A stretch of 64,000 nucleotides of DNA from JAZKFT01 sp040386335 (GCA_040386335.1 JAZKFT010000018.1:186001-250000); one strand, 5' to 3'. Shown: positions 1 through 9,590, counted from the first letter of the stretch. Program-made: numbers and translations. Notes: generated by a model from the letters alone, not told the origin.

Positions 1-1
1 G

Positions 2-1429
2 GCTATTACCCGTGCTGATCTGAAAATACTGGGAGGTTTTGCCGGTGGAGAAACTAATGAAGGCGATGCCGACCCGTCGCTGAACCTCACAATCATTAGT
101 GGAGATTTGGGTACAGTTGGTGTTTCAACCGATAACAGCTATCGCCTTGTAAATATCGGCGGCTCACCGGTTAATACGAATGCCCTCATAATTGATGGCT
201 TTATATTTGAAAACGGAAATGCAAATGGAACAGGCGATAGGGCAGTTGGCGCGGCCATACTTTCGAACGCCATTCCGGCAGCCACACCCGTTCAGTTAAA
301 GCGCAACACCTTCCGCAACAATAATGCTTCAAGCAATGGTGGTGCGGTGTATCTCACCAGTTCAAGCCCGGTATTTGATGGCTGCAAATTCGCTGCAAAT
401 ACTGCAGGTGCTGCTGGTGGTGCCGTATTCAGTTTCCAGGCTTCGCCAATATTTTCCAATACCCTGTTTTCTGCCAATTCAGCGGTAAATGGCGGTGCTT
501 ACTATGGCAACTATGGCTATCCCAAATTCAGGAAAACGGTATTTGCCGGTAACAATGCTACATATGGTGGTGCCGCTCTGCAAAATTTTACAGATGCAGA
601 TTATATTAACTGTGTGTTTAATGCCAATACCAGCTACCAGGGTGGTGCGATCTATGAGCAAAGCGGAAGCTTCAGCCATATTGTAAACACTACCTTCTTT
701 AAAAATTCAGGTGTTAGTTATGGTGGCACCATTGTACTCACTGGTGGTAATTCCCGTACCACAACAGAGAACAGTATTTTCTATAAAAACACACACGGTG
801 GTTCAGCTACATCACCTTGGGCTGATTTCGTAAATTATACAGGTGGCTCCAATATATATGCTAATAACATACTGCAACAAAACACCGCAGTGCCGGCAGA
901 CAATGGCACTAATATTCGCAACAATACACGCGGTACCGACCCGGTTTTTGTAAATGAAGCGAGTGTATTGGGTGGCGATGGCGTGTGGGCAACAGCGGAC
1001 GATGGATTGGGACTTACCAACACCAGCCCTGCTAAGGATGCCGGCGACAATGCATTGGCACCAGCCGGAACTGATATCACTAACAGTTCAAGGGTGGTAT
1101 GTTCTGTTGTGGATAAAGGCGCATATGAAAGCCAGGCACCTTGTGGACCTATTGCACAGGAAGAAGGATTTGTAAAAGGGGCCGAAGCCGGCAATGGAAC
1201 AGGTGCCGTAGTCAATCCTTTCAGCAATGATCTGCAGTTTAGGTATATGGGCATCGAAAAGGCAGCCATCAGTGTCACTTCTGCTTCTGGCAAAATGATG
1301 TCAATAATTGGCAGCATCAAACAGGGTATCACACATATAGATGCTTCTACATGGAGCAGCGGGTTGTACGAAGTAGTGATTACGACCGCTTCCGGCAAAC
1401 GCTCCAATTTCAAAGTGGTGAAAATGTAA
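2..1429 (+). CDS. T9SS-secreted beta-helix (choice-of-anchor Q type) protein, 5' part missing
   Basis: The reading frame is open from the left edge, so the start lies outside the window. The visible part is rich in Gly, Asn, Ser and Ala with repeated short beta-strand motifs (GGAVYLTSSSP, GGAVFSFQASP), as in right-handed parallel beta-helices of choice-of-anchor Q proteins. The last ~75 residues, from NPFSNDLQFRYM to KVVKM, look like a T9SS type A sorting domain, implying export across the outer membrane and surface attachment or release. It is clearly paralogous to the helix and tail of the gene at 1839-5786 but lacks that protein's extra ~140-residue domain before the tail. Ligand or substrate is unknown. 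The family call is firm; any enzymatic role would be guesswork. Confidence 0.85.
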   Translation, partial: AITRADLKILGGFAGGETNEGDADPSLNLTIISGDLGTVGVSTDNSYRLVNIGGSPVNTNALIIDGFIFENGNANGTGDRAVGAAILSNAIPAATPVQLKRNTFRNNNASSNGGAVYLTSSSPVFDGCKFAANTAGAAGGAVFSFQASPIFSNTLFSANSAVNGGAYYGNYGYPKFRKTVFAGNNATYGGAALQNFTDADYINCVFNANTSYQGGAIYEQSGSFSHIVNTTFFKNSGVSYGGTIVLTGGNSRTTTENSIFYKNTHGGSATSPWADFVNYTGGSNIYANNILQQNTAVPADNGTNIRNNTRGTDPVFVNEASVLGGDGVWATADDGLGLTNTSPAKDAGDNALAPAGTDITNSSRVVCSVVDKGAYESQAPCGPIAQEEGFVKGAEAGNGTGAVVNPFSNDLQFRYMGIEKAAISVTSASGKMMSIIGSIKQGITHIDASTWSSGLYEVVITTASGKRSNFKVVKM

Positions 1430-1455
1430 TTTTCGCATTGGAAGCATTGGATAAT

Positions 1456-1490
1456 AACTGTCCCGTCATTTGGCGGGGCAGTTTTTTTTT
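1456..1490 (+). terminator. Rho-independent terminator
   Basis: The arms AACTGTCCCG and CGGGGCAGTT pair with one G-U and are followed by nine T. It lies 27 bases after the stop of the first gene. Confidence 0.85.
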
Positions 1491-1691
1491 CATTCCATGG
1501 AGTATACGATTTGAAATTTTACAGTTTTGCAGGACACTAAAATTGGTACCTGGAATGAATCGGGGCATCGCCAGCCAACATTATTTTGAGTTAGCCCCTA
1601 CTTTTTTATCTTTTGTCACCGCGGTTTCATTCGGCTTAATTCCTCATTGAATCGATCATTTTCCGTGCCTGAAAAAGAAATGCCGAATCAT
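1491..1691. other. Intergenic stretch without recognised features
   Basis: This lies between the terminator at 1456-1490 and the promoter at 1692-1721. I see no ORF with coding character, no RNA gene and no repeat in it. Confidence 0.5.
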
Positions 1692-1721
1692 TTTGTATGC
1701 TAAAATTATTGATTAAGTTTG
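1692..1721 (+). promoter_or_regulatory. Bacteroidota housekeeping promoter
   Basis: TTTG at 1692-1695, an 18-base spacer, then TAAGTTTG at 1714-1721. This matches the -33/-7 pattern of the Bacteroidota primary sigma factor (TTTG, ~19 bases, TAnnTTTG). It predicts a start near 1727 and a leader of about 110 bases before the ATG at 1839. It is the best -33/-7 pair I found in the window. Confidence 0.65.
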
Positions 1722-1838
1722 AGAGATGCCTGATTGCAGTTGTTGATTGCCCTGATGCCGTTGAGAAAGGCTAATAAATATTTGGACAGCATTATTACTC
1801 GTTTTGCCAATTTCTTCCAAAACAATAAAAACCGCCAA

Positions 1839-4800
1839 ATGAAAAAGCTATCAAACCAAAACCGGCCAGGTAAAAGATTTTTACAGGCCATCTCACCGTC
1901 AAAATCTATTCTTTGTTTTCTTCTTTTAATTGGGGCTGGCTTTTTATCCAAAGCCCAGGTTAGTATCTATAAAACTTCCCTGTCTGGTGTAAACGAATCA
2001 CCGGTAAATGCTTCTTTAGGAACCGGCAGTGCAACGCTTACGATAGATCATGTAGCCAATACCATGAGATTACAATGCAATTTCAGTGGATTAACCGGCG
2101 CTACCACTAATTCGCATATTCACGCTGCCACAGCGGTAGCTGGTGTAGGTACTGCAGGCGTAGCGACAACGACCCCCACTTTTGCCGGATTTCCTTCAGG
2201 TGTAACCAGTGGGAGCTACGATAATACGTTGGATATGACCCTTGCAAGCAGTTACAACCCGGCGTATGTTACCGCAAATGGCGGAACAGTAGCTGGAGCT
2301 TACGCTGCGTTAAAAGCTTCAATTACTGCCGGAACGGCTTACCTGAACATTCATTCCTCATTTGCTCCCGGTGGCGAAATACGGGGATTCTGGGCACCTT
2401 ATGTTCAAACATTCGTTGCATCACTTTCAGGCCCGAATGAATCTCCGGCAAATACCTCTCCTGGTTTCGGTACAGCTATACTTACAATAGACCATGCCGC
2501 CAATAAAATGAGATTACAGTGTGGCTTCTCAGGATTGATAGGAAATACGACTGCCTCTCATATTCACGCTCCGACAGATGTTGCCGGGGTCGGCAATGCC
2601 GGGGTAGCTACAACTACGCCTACTTTTGCAGGCTTCCCGCTAGGCGTAAAGAGTGGAACCTATGATAATACTCTGGATATGACTGTGTCATCCAGTTACA
2701 ACGCGGCTTATATTACGGCTAACGGCGGCACAATAACTTCTGCATTTGCCGCTTTAAAGGCTGCCATTATTGCTGGCAAGGCTTATCTGAACGTTCATAG
2801 TTCGGCCTTCCCAGGCGGAGAAATACGCGGATTTTGGCAGGAAGCATGCCCATCATTATTATTTGCCTACAACCGTACCAACAAGCACCTGGTTAGTTTT
2901 AGCCCTATCAATCCGGGTGTTCTGCTTTCAGATATTGCGTTAACGGGTTTAGATCCCAATGAGAATTTGACAGGTATTGATTACCGGCCTGTTGATGGTC
3001 AATTATATGCGATTGCCACCAATACCGTTACCAATGTGGGCCGTGTGGTTACCGTTAACCGAACAACAGGTGCTGTTGTATCCGTTGGCGCGGCTACTTA
3101 TACCATTAACGCAGCCCCTTATTACGGTTTAGACTTTAATCCGGTGCCTGACCGTATCCGTTTAATTAGCTCGGACAATACCAGCCGCCGGTTTAATCCG
3201 ATTGACGGTTCACTTTCAGGTACTGACACTCCGCCATTTTATGCAGCCGGGGACATAAACGCTGGTGACCTGATAGAAATAACAGACGTTGCTTACACCA
3301 ATAGTTTTGCCGGATCAACCCTCACCACCCTTTATGCTATCGATTATCAGCAGGACCTCTTAGTGAGGGTGGGTGGTGCTAATGGTGTCCCTTCCCCTAA
3401 TGGAGGAGAGACAACCACTATCGGCAACACAGGTGTAATGGCGGCAAGACATGGTGGTTTTGATATCGAAACCGGCACCAATACAGCCTACGCTGTGCTA
3501 AGTGTGGGAGGTGCATCAGGTACTTCAAGGTTATACACGGTTAACCTGCAAACAGGTGCCGTTACACTGGTGGGTGTTATCGGCGGAACTACTGTGGCTG
3601 CTCCGGCTTTATATGATGGTTTGGCGATTGTTCCTTGTGTTCCTACAGTTTGCGTGGCACCCACCAGCCGCATTTATGTAGATGCCAGTGTGGCTGTTAG
3701 CGGTTCGGGTTCATCATGGGGCTGTGCGATGAAAGAATTAAGCGCAGCCATTACGATGGCAAATGCCACACCTGCTATAAAATCTATATGGGTAGCTGAT
3801 GGTATTTACAAGCCCACTACTGGTACCAGCCGCACGGCTGTGATGGCCATTACGCGTGCCGATCTTATGATTCTTGGTGGTTTTGCCGGTGGCGAAGCCA
3901 ATGCCAGTGATGCGAACCCGGCAGTGAATGTTACCGTTATTAGTGGCGATATAGGTGCTGCCGGCAATGCCAGTGATAATAGTTATCGCCTGGTGAATAT
4001 CGGTGGCAGCCCTGTTAGTGCCAGCCCGCTGCTGATAGATGGCTTTACATTCGAAAATGGAAATGCCAACGGCGCAGGTGACAATGCTGTAGGTGCGGCT
4101 ATTCTATCTAATGCTATACCGGCCGCAACCCCGGTAAAAATAGACCGTTGCATTTTCCGCAATAATAATGCTTCGGGCAGCGGCGGGGCCATTTATCTCA
4201 CCTCGTCCAGCCCTACATTCGACAGGTGTCGTTTTGCCACCAATACTGCTGGCAGTGCCGGCGGCGCGGTATATAGCTTCCAGGCTTCGCCGAGCTTCAG
4301 CAACACGGTTTTCTTGAGCAATTCAGCTCCGAACGGTGGTGGTTATTATAGCAACTATGGCGGTTCGGTATTTAGCAAAACAGTATTTACCGGCAACAGT
4401 GCCACTTACGGCGGCGGGGTGTATCAAAACCGCATGGAAGCGAGATATCATAACTGTGTATTTAACAACAACAGCAGTTACCAGGGCGGTGCTATTTATG
4501 AACAGAATGCCAGTTGGAGCCATATAGTTAATTCTACTTTCTTTAGAAATTCAGGGGTGAGCTATGGAGGAGCTATTGTTCTTACCGGGTCTAATTCCCA
4601 CACGACTACTATAAACAGTATTTTCTGGAAAAATACACATGGCGGATCTGATGCTTCGCCATGGGCTGATTTTGTAAACTATACCGGTGGATCCAATGCT
4701 TATCACAATAATATTTTACAAATAAATACTGCGGTACCTGCCGATAACGGAACCACGATCGTGAACAATACCCGCGGTACTGATCCGCTGTTTGTAAACG

Positions 4801-5786
4801 AAGCCAGTGTGCTTGGTGGAGATGCAACATGGGCTACAGCCGATGATGGACTTGTTTTAACCAATTCAAGCTTAGCAGTAAACACTGGTGACAATGCGCT
4901 GGCAACCGGACCGACAGACATTATCGGAAATGCAAGGATTGGCTGTGGCATAGTAGATAAGGGTGCTTACGAAAACCAGAATTGCTGTACGGCAACCCTT
5001 CTTGAAACCATGGTTACCGGAAATCTCAATTTCGGAGGCAATAGTACAAACTACTTTAATTCCGCGAACGGCTTTGTGCCCGCCGGCTGTAATAATTCAG
5101 GACTAGGCAGTACAACCGTAACCATAACAGATCCCAATTCTGAATTCTGTTACTTAGATGGGGCAAACAATGATGTTGTTAATTTCACCAACAATACCCT
5201 TACCATTACTGATGTTGCCTCCACTGGGGCAGGTGCGCTTAATTTCACAATGACTTTCCAATTGACACCGGGTGCGGTGGGTGCAGTGAGCGAAACATCT
5301 GATAATTTCCCCAATGGTGGAATGAATGCCAGCCTGGTGGGTAATCTCCTTACTATCACGATGCCGGGATTTTCCGGCCCCGGAAGTTATTCAGCCTCTT
5401 ACTCATTTACAGGTTGTGTGCCTGGTATAGCCGATCCTGCTATCACAAGTGCTGCCAGCAAAGGTGTTTTCAATGATAGAAATGCAGTAACGAAGGTTTC
5501 AGCATCCGCTACACCAAGTATTGCTGCTGTAGCAAAAGAAGTGGCTCCGGCTGGTACGGGTATTGTCAGCAATCCGTTTAGCAACGACCTCCAGGTACGT
5601 TATATGGGAACTGAGAAAGCTGGTATCACCGTTATCTCTAACACAGGAAAAACAATGTATACGGCTGGTACGACAAAACAGGGAGTTACTCATATAGACG
5701 CATCCAACTGGGCTGCCGGCATGTATGAAGTAGTTATTACCACAGCCTCTGGAAAACGGATGAATTACAGGGTTGTGAAATTCTAA
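1839..5786 (+). CDS. Large T9SS-secreted protein: 2x CHRD, DUF4394 propeller, beta-helix
   Basis: The ATG at 1839 was chosen over an in-frame ATG at 1734 because it places the signal peptide (basic start, then ILCFLLLIGAGFLSKAQ) at the N-terminus; product 1315 aa. Approximate domains: CHRD 41-186; CHRD 190-335, both ending GGEIRGFW; a DUF4394 propeller-like domain 344-599; a choice-of-anchor Q beta-helix 610-1046; an extra beta-rich domain 1048-1193; and a T9SS type A tail from ~1245 (NPFSNDLQVRYM to VVKF). The helix and tail are paralogous to the gene at 2-1429. CHRD was first described in chordin and is common in bacterial secreted proteins, but its bacterial function is unclear. Likely surface-exposed or released; role unknown. 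Confidence 0.9.
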   Translation: MKKLSNQNRPGKRFLQAISPSKSILCFLLLIGAGFLSKAQVSIYKTSLSGVNESPVNASLGTGSATLTIDHVANTMRLQCNFSGLTGATTNSHIHAATAVAGVGTAGVATTTPTFAGFPSGVTSGSYDNTLDMTLASSYNPAYVTANGGTVAGAYAALKASITAGTAYLNIHSSFAPGGEIRGFWAPYVQTFVASLSGPNESPANTSPGFGTAILTIDHAANKMRLQCGFSGLIGNTTASHIHAPTDVAGVGNAGVATTTPTFAGFPLGVKSGTYDNTLDMTVSSSYNAAYITANGGTITSAFAALKAAIIAGKAYLNVHSSAFPGGEIRGFWQEACPSLLFAYNRTNKHLVSFSPINPGVLLSDIALTGLDPNENLTGIDYRPVDGQLYAIATNTVTNVGRVVTVNRTTGAVVSVGAATYTINAAPYYGLDFNPVPDRIRLISSDNTSRRFNPIDGSLSGTDTPPFYAAGDINAGDLIEITDVAYTNSFAGSTLTTLYAIDYQQDLLVRVGGANGVPSPNGGETTTIGNTGVMAARHGGFDIETGTNTAYAVLSVGGASGTSRLYTVNLQTGAVTLVGVIGGTTVAAPALYDGLAIVPCVPTVCVAPTSRIYVDASVAVSGSGSSWGCAMKELSAAITMANATPAIKSIWVADGIYKPTTGTSRTAVMAITRADLMILGGFAGGEANASDANPAVNVTVISGDIGAAGNASDNSYRLVNIGGSPVSASPLLIDGFTFENGNANGAGDNAVGAAILSNAIPAATPVKIDRCIFRNNNASGSGGAIYLTSSSPTFDRCRFATNTAGSAGGAVYSFQASPSFSNTVFLSNSAPNGGGYYSNYGGSVFSKTVFTGNSATYGGGVYQNRMEARYHNCVFNNNSSYQGGAIYEQNASWSHIVNSTFFRNSGVSYGGAIVLTGSNSHTTTINSIFWKNTHGGSDASPWADFVNYTGGSNAYHNNILQINTAVPADNGTTIVNNTRGTDPLFVNEASVLGGDATWATADDGLVLTNSSLAVNTGDNALATGPTDIIGNARIGCGIVDKGAYENQNCCTATLLETMVTGNLNFGGNSTNYFNSANGFVPAGCNNSGLGSTTVTITDPNSEFCYLDGANNDVVNFTNNTLTITDVASTGAGALNFTMTFQLTPGAVGAVSETSDNFPNGGMNASLVGNLLTITMPGFSGPGSYSASYSFTGCVPGIADPAITSAASKGVFNDRNAVTKVSASATPSIAAVAKEVAPAGTGIVSNPFSNDLQVRYMGTEKAGITVISNTGKTMYTAGTTKQGVTHIDASNWAAGMYEVVITTASGKRMNYRVVKF

Positions 5787-5814
5787 GCAGTTAACGCCAT
5801 GGTGCGTATGATAA

Positions 5815-5867
5815 TAAGGCTGTCTCCTGCGTTTGCACAAACAATGGTGACAGCCTTACTTGTTTTT
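5815..5867 (+). terminator. Terminator with long loop
   Basis: A perfect 10-base inverted pair, TAAGGCTGTC and GACAGCCTTA, separated by 24 bases and followed by CTTGTTTTT. It lies 28 bases after the stop of the large secreted protein gene. The loop is longer than usual. Confidence 0.6.
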
Positions 5868-6020
5868 ACTATTGAAGATCACGGAGCAATTTCGGTAGAT
5901 AATTCTGTGAAACAGTTTAATGCTTTGTTCATTTTTGATCAACGCTGCCGGAGTCCTCTGTACGTTTTCGCCCTTACGCAAGTGGTTTTATATCATTATG
6001 ATTTTATGAGGCAACTAAAC

Positions 6021-6028
6021 TAATTTTG
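6021..6028 (+). promoter_or_regulatory. -7 box TAATTTTG
   Basis: It matches TAnnTTTG exactly, 53 bases before the ATG of the lipoprotein gene at 6082. No convincing -33 element is seen. Confidence 0.45.
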
Positions 6029-6081
6029 AAGCGGTCTCAATAAAAATGGCGTTTGTTCGTTAACACACCAACTAACTGATT

Positions 6082-6834
6082 ATGAAAAAAACAAGTTTTG
6101 CCTTTATCCTGGCAATTTTTTTTATAGCTTCCTGCAAGGAAAAAAAGATAGAATTGACTTCGGCTCCGCTTTCCGACTATTGGAAGCCTGCAGTGGGCAA
6201 ATACATTACCTACCGCCTGGACTCGACTGTTCCGACCAATTTTGGCCTTTCGCTTACCGTTCGCAGTTACCGTGTAAAGGATATAGTGGATGCTGAAATT
6301 GTAGATGGTCTTGGACGTAAAGCCTACCGGATCTACCGCACCATTACAGATACCAATGGAGTAGCACCATATAAACCGAGTTCCACATTCTACACGGTAC
6401 CGGTAGGAACTGAGTGGATAGAACATGTGGATAATAACCTTCGTTACATGAAATTAAGGTGGCCGATACGGGACGGCTTTCAATGGAAGGGGCATTCGTT
6501 TATTGATGCCGGGTCTTCAAATGCAGGTCTCCAGTACCTGGCCGATTGGAATTTTACCTATGAGAATATCGGTCAGCCCTTTACAGTACTGGGAAAAACC
6601 TTCGACAACACAATCTCCGTCTTACAAATTGATGATACCGATCCGCCTGGTCCGATTTTTCCGGACCGGATTCAAATAAAAAAGTATGGGAAAGAGGTGT
6701 ATGCCAAGGGGATTGGACTCATTTACAAGGAGTTTTTGTACTATACCCACCAGCCTCCCAACGGCAGCCATGCAACAGATTATTTTGAAGACGCGAGCTA
6801 TGGCGTTAAACTGCGGGTGATAGACTATAACTAG
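6082..6834 (+). CDS. Predicted lipoprotein of unknown function
   Basis: A 250-aa product with a lipoprotein signal, MKKTSFAFILAIFFIAS, followed by Cys18. The residue after the Cys is Lys, so the lipoprotein may be sorted to the surface or outer membrane. The rest is a soluble beta-rich domain with conserved-looking aromatic and polar stretches (YWKPAVGKYITYRLDST, GTEWIEHVDNN) and no transmembrane segment. I do not recognise a named domain. It stands alone between a terminator and the esterase gene and has its own -7 box. Confidence 0.8.
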   Translation: MKKTSFAFILAIFFIASCKEKKIELTSAPLSDYWKPAVGKYITYRLDSTVPTNFGLSLTVRSYRVKDIVDAEIVDGLGRKAYRIYRTITDTNGVAPYKPSSTFYTVPVGTEWIEHVDNNLRYMKLRWPIRDGFQWKGHSFIDAGSSNAGLQYLADWNFTYENIGQPFTVLGKTFDNTISVLQIDDTDPPGPIFPDRIQIKKYGKEVYAKGIGLIYKEFLYYTHQPPNGSHATDYFEDASYGVKLRVIDYN

Positions 6835-7005
6835 CCTTCCTGTAGAACTGGTTATTTAAAAAGAAAATACGATTGCGGTCATTCCCCCGGCCTGAAGCAA
6901 GTTTTGTGCAGAAATCCTATGGCCTTGACTGGAAAACTTGCCGGTTTTACGATTCTAAAACCCAGCAATGCAGGCTGCTGTATCTGGCTGGCGACCAAAA
7001 TTCCT

Positions 7006-7013
7006 TATTTTTG
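7006..7013 (+). promoter_or_regulatory. -7 box TATTTTTG abutting a start codon
   Basis: An exact TAnnTTTG match ends only four bases before the ATG at 7018. If used, the transcript would begin at or very near the start codon and be leaderless. Confidence 0.4.
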
Positions 7014-7017
7014 GACA

Positions 7018-7857
7018 ATGACCGCTGAGAAAACTGCTCATACAACATCGCTGAAACATTACGAGGTAGAACCTTTTACAATACAATCAGAATATTTAGA
7101 CAGGAAAGTTTTCCTGGACGCCTATTATCCCAGGAATATCAGTCAGCCCTCCACGATGACATTAATGCTAATAAACGACGGGCAGGACATGGAAAAATTG
7201 GGCCTGGCCAAAATGCTGGATGACCTGCTGGATGAAGGCGCCATTACGCCGATACTGGCAATTGGCATCCGCTGTAACGAAGATCGCAGGCTGGAATACG
7301 GTACGTCAGATATACTGGATTATAATAACCGGGGATCAAGGGCCCGGTACCACCGCAAGTTTGTACTACAGGAACTGATACCATATGTTCGCAAATACTT
7401 TTTTCTGCCAGAACTGAAAGAAATAGCTTTTGCCGGCTTCTCCCTGGGAGGCCTCAGTGCGATGGATATTGCCTGGAAACATCCGGAAATATTCAGCAAA
7501 GTTGGCGTTTTTAGTGCCTCCTTCTGGTGGCGTACCAAAGATCTTAATCATGGTTACGATGAAGCCACCGACCGCATTATGCACCGCCTGATACGCGAAG
7601 GCGAATATGCCCCCAATTTGAAATTTTTTATAAGTACCGGTACCCTTGACGAAACCATGGATCGTAACAACAATGGCATAATCGACAGTATTGATGATGC
7701 GCTTGGAGTGATAGAAGAATTGGAGAAAAAAGGCTACAGCAGTGGAAAGGACATTGAATACCTGGAACTGGAAGATGGAAGGCATGATGTACCCACCTGG
7801 GCGCTTGCGATGCCCTATTTTCTGAAATGGGGATGGGGAGTGGACGCAGAACGCTAA
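7018..7857 (+). CDS. Alpha/beta-hydrolase, esterase D-like
   Basis: A 279-aa protein of the putative esterase (esterase D/enterochelin esterase-like) fold. The nucleophile elbow is GFSLGG with Ser142, and candidate triad partners are Asp211 (STGTLDE) and His256 (DGRHDVPTW). The motif LINDGQDM near the N-terminus is typical of this family. The frame stays open upstream to 6904, but the sequence before 7018 does not resemble the family and an ATG lies at 7018, so I start there. No signal peptide is seen, suggesting a cytoplasmic enzyme. Substrate unknown; an acyl ester or siderophore ester is possible by family. Confidence 0.85.
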   Translation: MTAEKTAHTTSLKHYEVEPFTIQSEYLDRKVFLDAYYPRNISQPSTMTLMLINDGQDMEKLGLAKMLDDLLDEGAITPILAIGIRCNEDRRLEYGTSDILDYNNRGSRARYHRKFVLQELIPYVRKYFFLPELKEIAFAGFSLGGLSAMDIAWKHPEIFSKVGVFSASFWWRTKDLNHGYDEATDRIMHRLIREGEYAPNLKFFISTGTLDETMDRNNNGIIDSIDDALGVIEELEKKGYSSGKDIEYLELEDGRHDVPTWALAMPYFLKWGWGVDAER

Positions 7858-7858
7858 A

Positions 7859-7975
7859 CGTCAGATGCTGTACGCCGAACACCGGAAGTTTACTAATTGA
7901 CGCTAAACTTCTGAACTTCTAAACCCTAATCCCCAATCCCTGATGCCCAATCCCTGATTCATAATCCCTAATTCC
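7859..7975. repeat. Intergenic degenerate short repeat (locus A)
   Basis: The gap holds near-repeated words. CCCAATCCCTGAT occurs twice (7932-7944 and 7946-7958) and continues as ATAATCCCTAATTCC. Upstream, ACGCTAAAC and AACTTCT motifs recur. No ORF is supported. It belongs to the family of low-complexity gaps also seen at 11877, 15948, 31484, 32226, 33312 and 37231. Confidence 0.55.
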
Positions 7976-7976
7976 G

Positions 7977-7984
7977 TAGGTTTG
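7977..7984 (+). promoter_or_regulatory. -7 box TAGGTTTG
   Basis: An exact TAnnTTTG match 22 bases before the ATG of the universal stress protein gene. No clear -33 element, since the upstream sequence is repeat locus A. Confidence 0.5.
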
Positions 7985-8006
7985 CACCACTAAAAAAATC
8001 ACACAA

Positions 8007-8831
8007 ATGAAAACATTTATTGTTCCTACAGATTTTTCGGAAACGGCATTGAACGCAGCCAGGTTTGCTGTACAAATGGCTGCTGGTGTAGCAAATTCGG
8101 AAGTGATCCTCTACAACGTTTTTGACGATATTAAAAGCAGCACGGTAGAAGCCGCTGTAAAATCAAACGTTATTTCAAGGCAGGAGTTAATGATGACTAT
8201 ACTGGAAAAAATGCAGGAGCAGCTCTCCGAATTGGCCCCGGTTCGCATACGGGTTGCTGCAGAAGCTGGTGAACTAATGAAAAACTTACCTGTGTTTGCA
8301 GAAACAGAAAAGGCCGATATGATTGTAATGGGCATTAATGGAGCAAGCCGCTTATCCCAGGTTTTTATGGGTAGCAATGCGATTAATATTATCAGCGAAA
8401 CTACCTGCCCGGTGTTAATAGTGCCACCAGTGGCCACATTCGAAGGCATGAAGAAAATATTGCTGGCATCAGATTTTAAAAACGTTGCAGAAACAATTCC
8501 TGCGGCAGTTATTACCAGGTTATTAAACATGTTTATGCCCGAGCTGCACATTATGAATGTGGACCAGGAACATTATGTGGAACTGACAGAAGATTATAAG
8601 AAAGAGAAAGAGCAAATGGATACTATGTTTGGGACATTTAAGCCGGAATATGCTTTTCTCCGCTTTTACGATTTCGAAGAAGGTATCGACACTTATGCAA
8701 ACGACAAGAACATCAATATGATCATCACCGTACCGCGTAAGCATAGCTTTCTTGCCAAGATTTTCAAGACCAGTCACACAAGGGAACTGGCTTTCCATAC
8801 CAGTGTGCCATTGTTAGCGGTGCATAATTAA
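8007..8831 (+). CDS. Tandem universal stress protein (UspA family)
   Basis: A 274-aa protein made of two Usp domains (about 1-141 and 148-274). The first has the nucleotide-binding signature G-2x-G-9x-G-S exactly (GING, nine residues, GS), so it should bind ATP. The second has the fold pattern but its loop (VPRKHSFLAKIFKTSHTR) has lost the glycines, so it is probably a non-binding partner. Cytoplasmic. Universal stress proteins respond to starvation and other stresses; which stress applies here cannot be read from the sequence. It is a single-gene unit with its own -7 box and a strong terminator. Confidence 0.92.
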   Translation: MKTFIVPTDFSETALNAARFAVQMAAGVANSEVILYNVFDDIKSSTVEAAVKSNVISRQELMMTILEKMQEQLSELAPVRIRVAAEAGELMKNLPVFAETEKADMIVMGINGASRLSQVFMGSNAINIISETTCPVLIVPPVATFEGMKKILLASDFKNVAETIPAAVITRLLNMFMPELHIMNVDQEHYVELTEDYKKEKEQMDTMFGTFKPEYAFLRFYDFEEGIDTYANDKNINMIITVPRKHSFLAKIFKTSHTRELAFHTSVPLLAVHN

Positions 8832-8869
8832 AATTCAGTCTGATTTTGGCCATTGGCCTCAACTAATAC

Positions 8870-8900
8870 AAAAAGCGTCCTGCACTGCAGGACGTTTTTT
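8870..8900 (+). terminator. Strong Rho-independent terminator
   Basis: Perfect arms CGTCCTGCA and TGCAGGACG, with an A tract before and six T after. It ends the universal stress protein transcript. Confidence 0.9.
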
Positions 8901-9054
8901 GTTGGGTGAAACCTGGAAGATGTTCCGGATTCTAACGCCGGCAAGCCGGCTATTTACTCATAAGGGCCATCTGCCAATTGTTACAAAACAGTTCTAACGC
9001 CCATATTAATTTTACGTAGATAAAAACTAGTAACCGAACAAAAAAAATCATACC

Positions 9055-9522
9055 ATGGAAAACGCAATCCCCGTATCAGAAATTGACGCCAACTATTATA
9101 AAGTATCTGAAATGATACACTGTTATGCCGAGTCGGTGGGGCTCGACAGGGTGAAAGTGTTTAATCCCGAAAAGAAAAACTGGCTTTGGAAGAAAGGATC
9201 TGCCAGCATTGAATTGTTTATTCAACGGCTGACTTTTGCAGATGGTTATCAGCGGGATTTTGTCAAAATATTTTCACCGGTGATGGATATGCCGCAAACC
9301 ACCAGGCTATTGGAATTTTACCGTCGCCTGTTGGAACTGAACGATGAAAAACTGGGTATTAAACTCACGATGCAAAAAGGCGCGGATAAGATATGGGCCA
9401 CCTTTGAAAGAGATATTAAAGGCATCGATTACAATGAACTCACCACTTTTATTTCCGACTTCGAACATTGGGCGGATATCCTTGATGACCTGCTGAAGGC
9501 AGAGTTTCCTAACCTGAATTGA
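9055..9522 (+). CDS. YbjN-like small cytoplasmic protein
   Basis: A 155-aa acidic protein without signal peptide or membrane segment. The pattern of an N-terminal helix, a beta sheet (SASIELFIQRLTF, DFVKIFSPVMDMP), a helix (TRLLEFYRRLLELN), a further strand and a C-terminal helix resembles the YbjN/type III secretion chaperone-like fold. Such proteins in Bacteroidota are usually annotated as YbjN domain-containing; their role is not established. The match is by fold pattern only. It is convergent with the reductase gene at 9591-10223. Confidence 0.75.
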   Translation: MENAIPVSEIDANYYKVSEMIHCYAESVGLDRVKVFNPEKKNWLWKKGSASIELFIQRLTFADGYQRDFVKIFSPVMDMPQTTRLLEFYRRLLELNDEKLGIKLTMQKGADKIWATFERDIKGIDYNELTTFISDFEHWADILDDLLKAEFPNLN

Positions 9523-9561
9523 TTTTAGGTACTGCTTACATGTTGTGGAGCAAATCGTCGC

Positions 9562-9590
9562 GGTGAGGTTCTATAAATTGGCGCCTCACC
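9562..9590. other. Hairpin between convergent genes
   Basis: The arms GGTGAGG and CCTCACC (7 bp) have a 15-base loop and abut the stop codon of the leftward gene. There is no T run on either side, so a classical intrinsic terminator is doubtful. Confidence 0.35.

Noticed and set aside
835..1413. 192-codon frame on the minus strand under the first secreted protein
   Set aside because: It is antisense to a repeat-rich coding region, has no recognisable domain, and the plus-strand frame matches its paralogue; it is a shadow.
1351..1650. 99-codon frame over the end of the first gene and its terminator
   Set aside because: It runs through the terminator hairpin and has no conserved features.
1734..1838. 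Upstream in-frame ATG for the CHRD protein
   Set aside because: It would put 35 extra residues before the signal peptide; the ATG at 1839 gives a normal signal.
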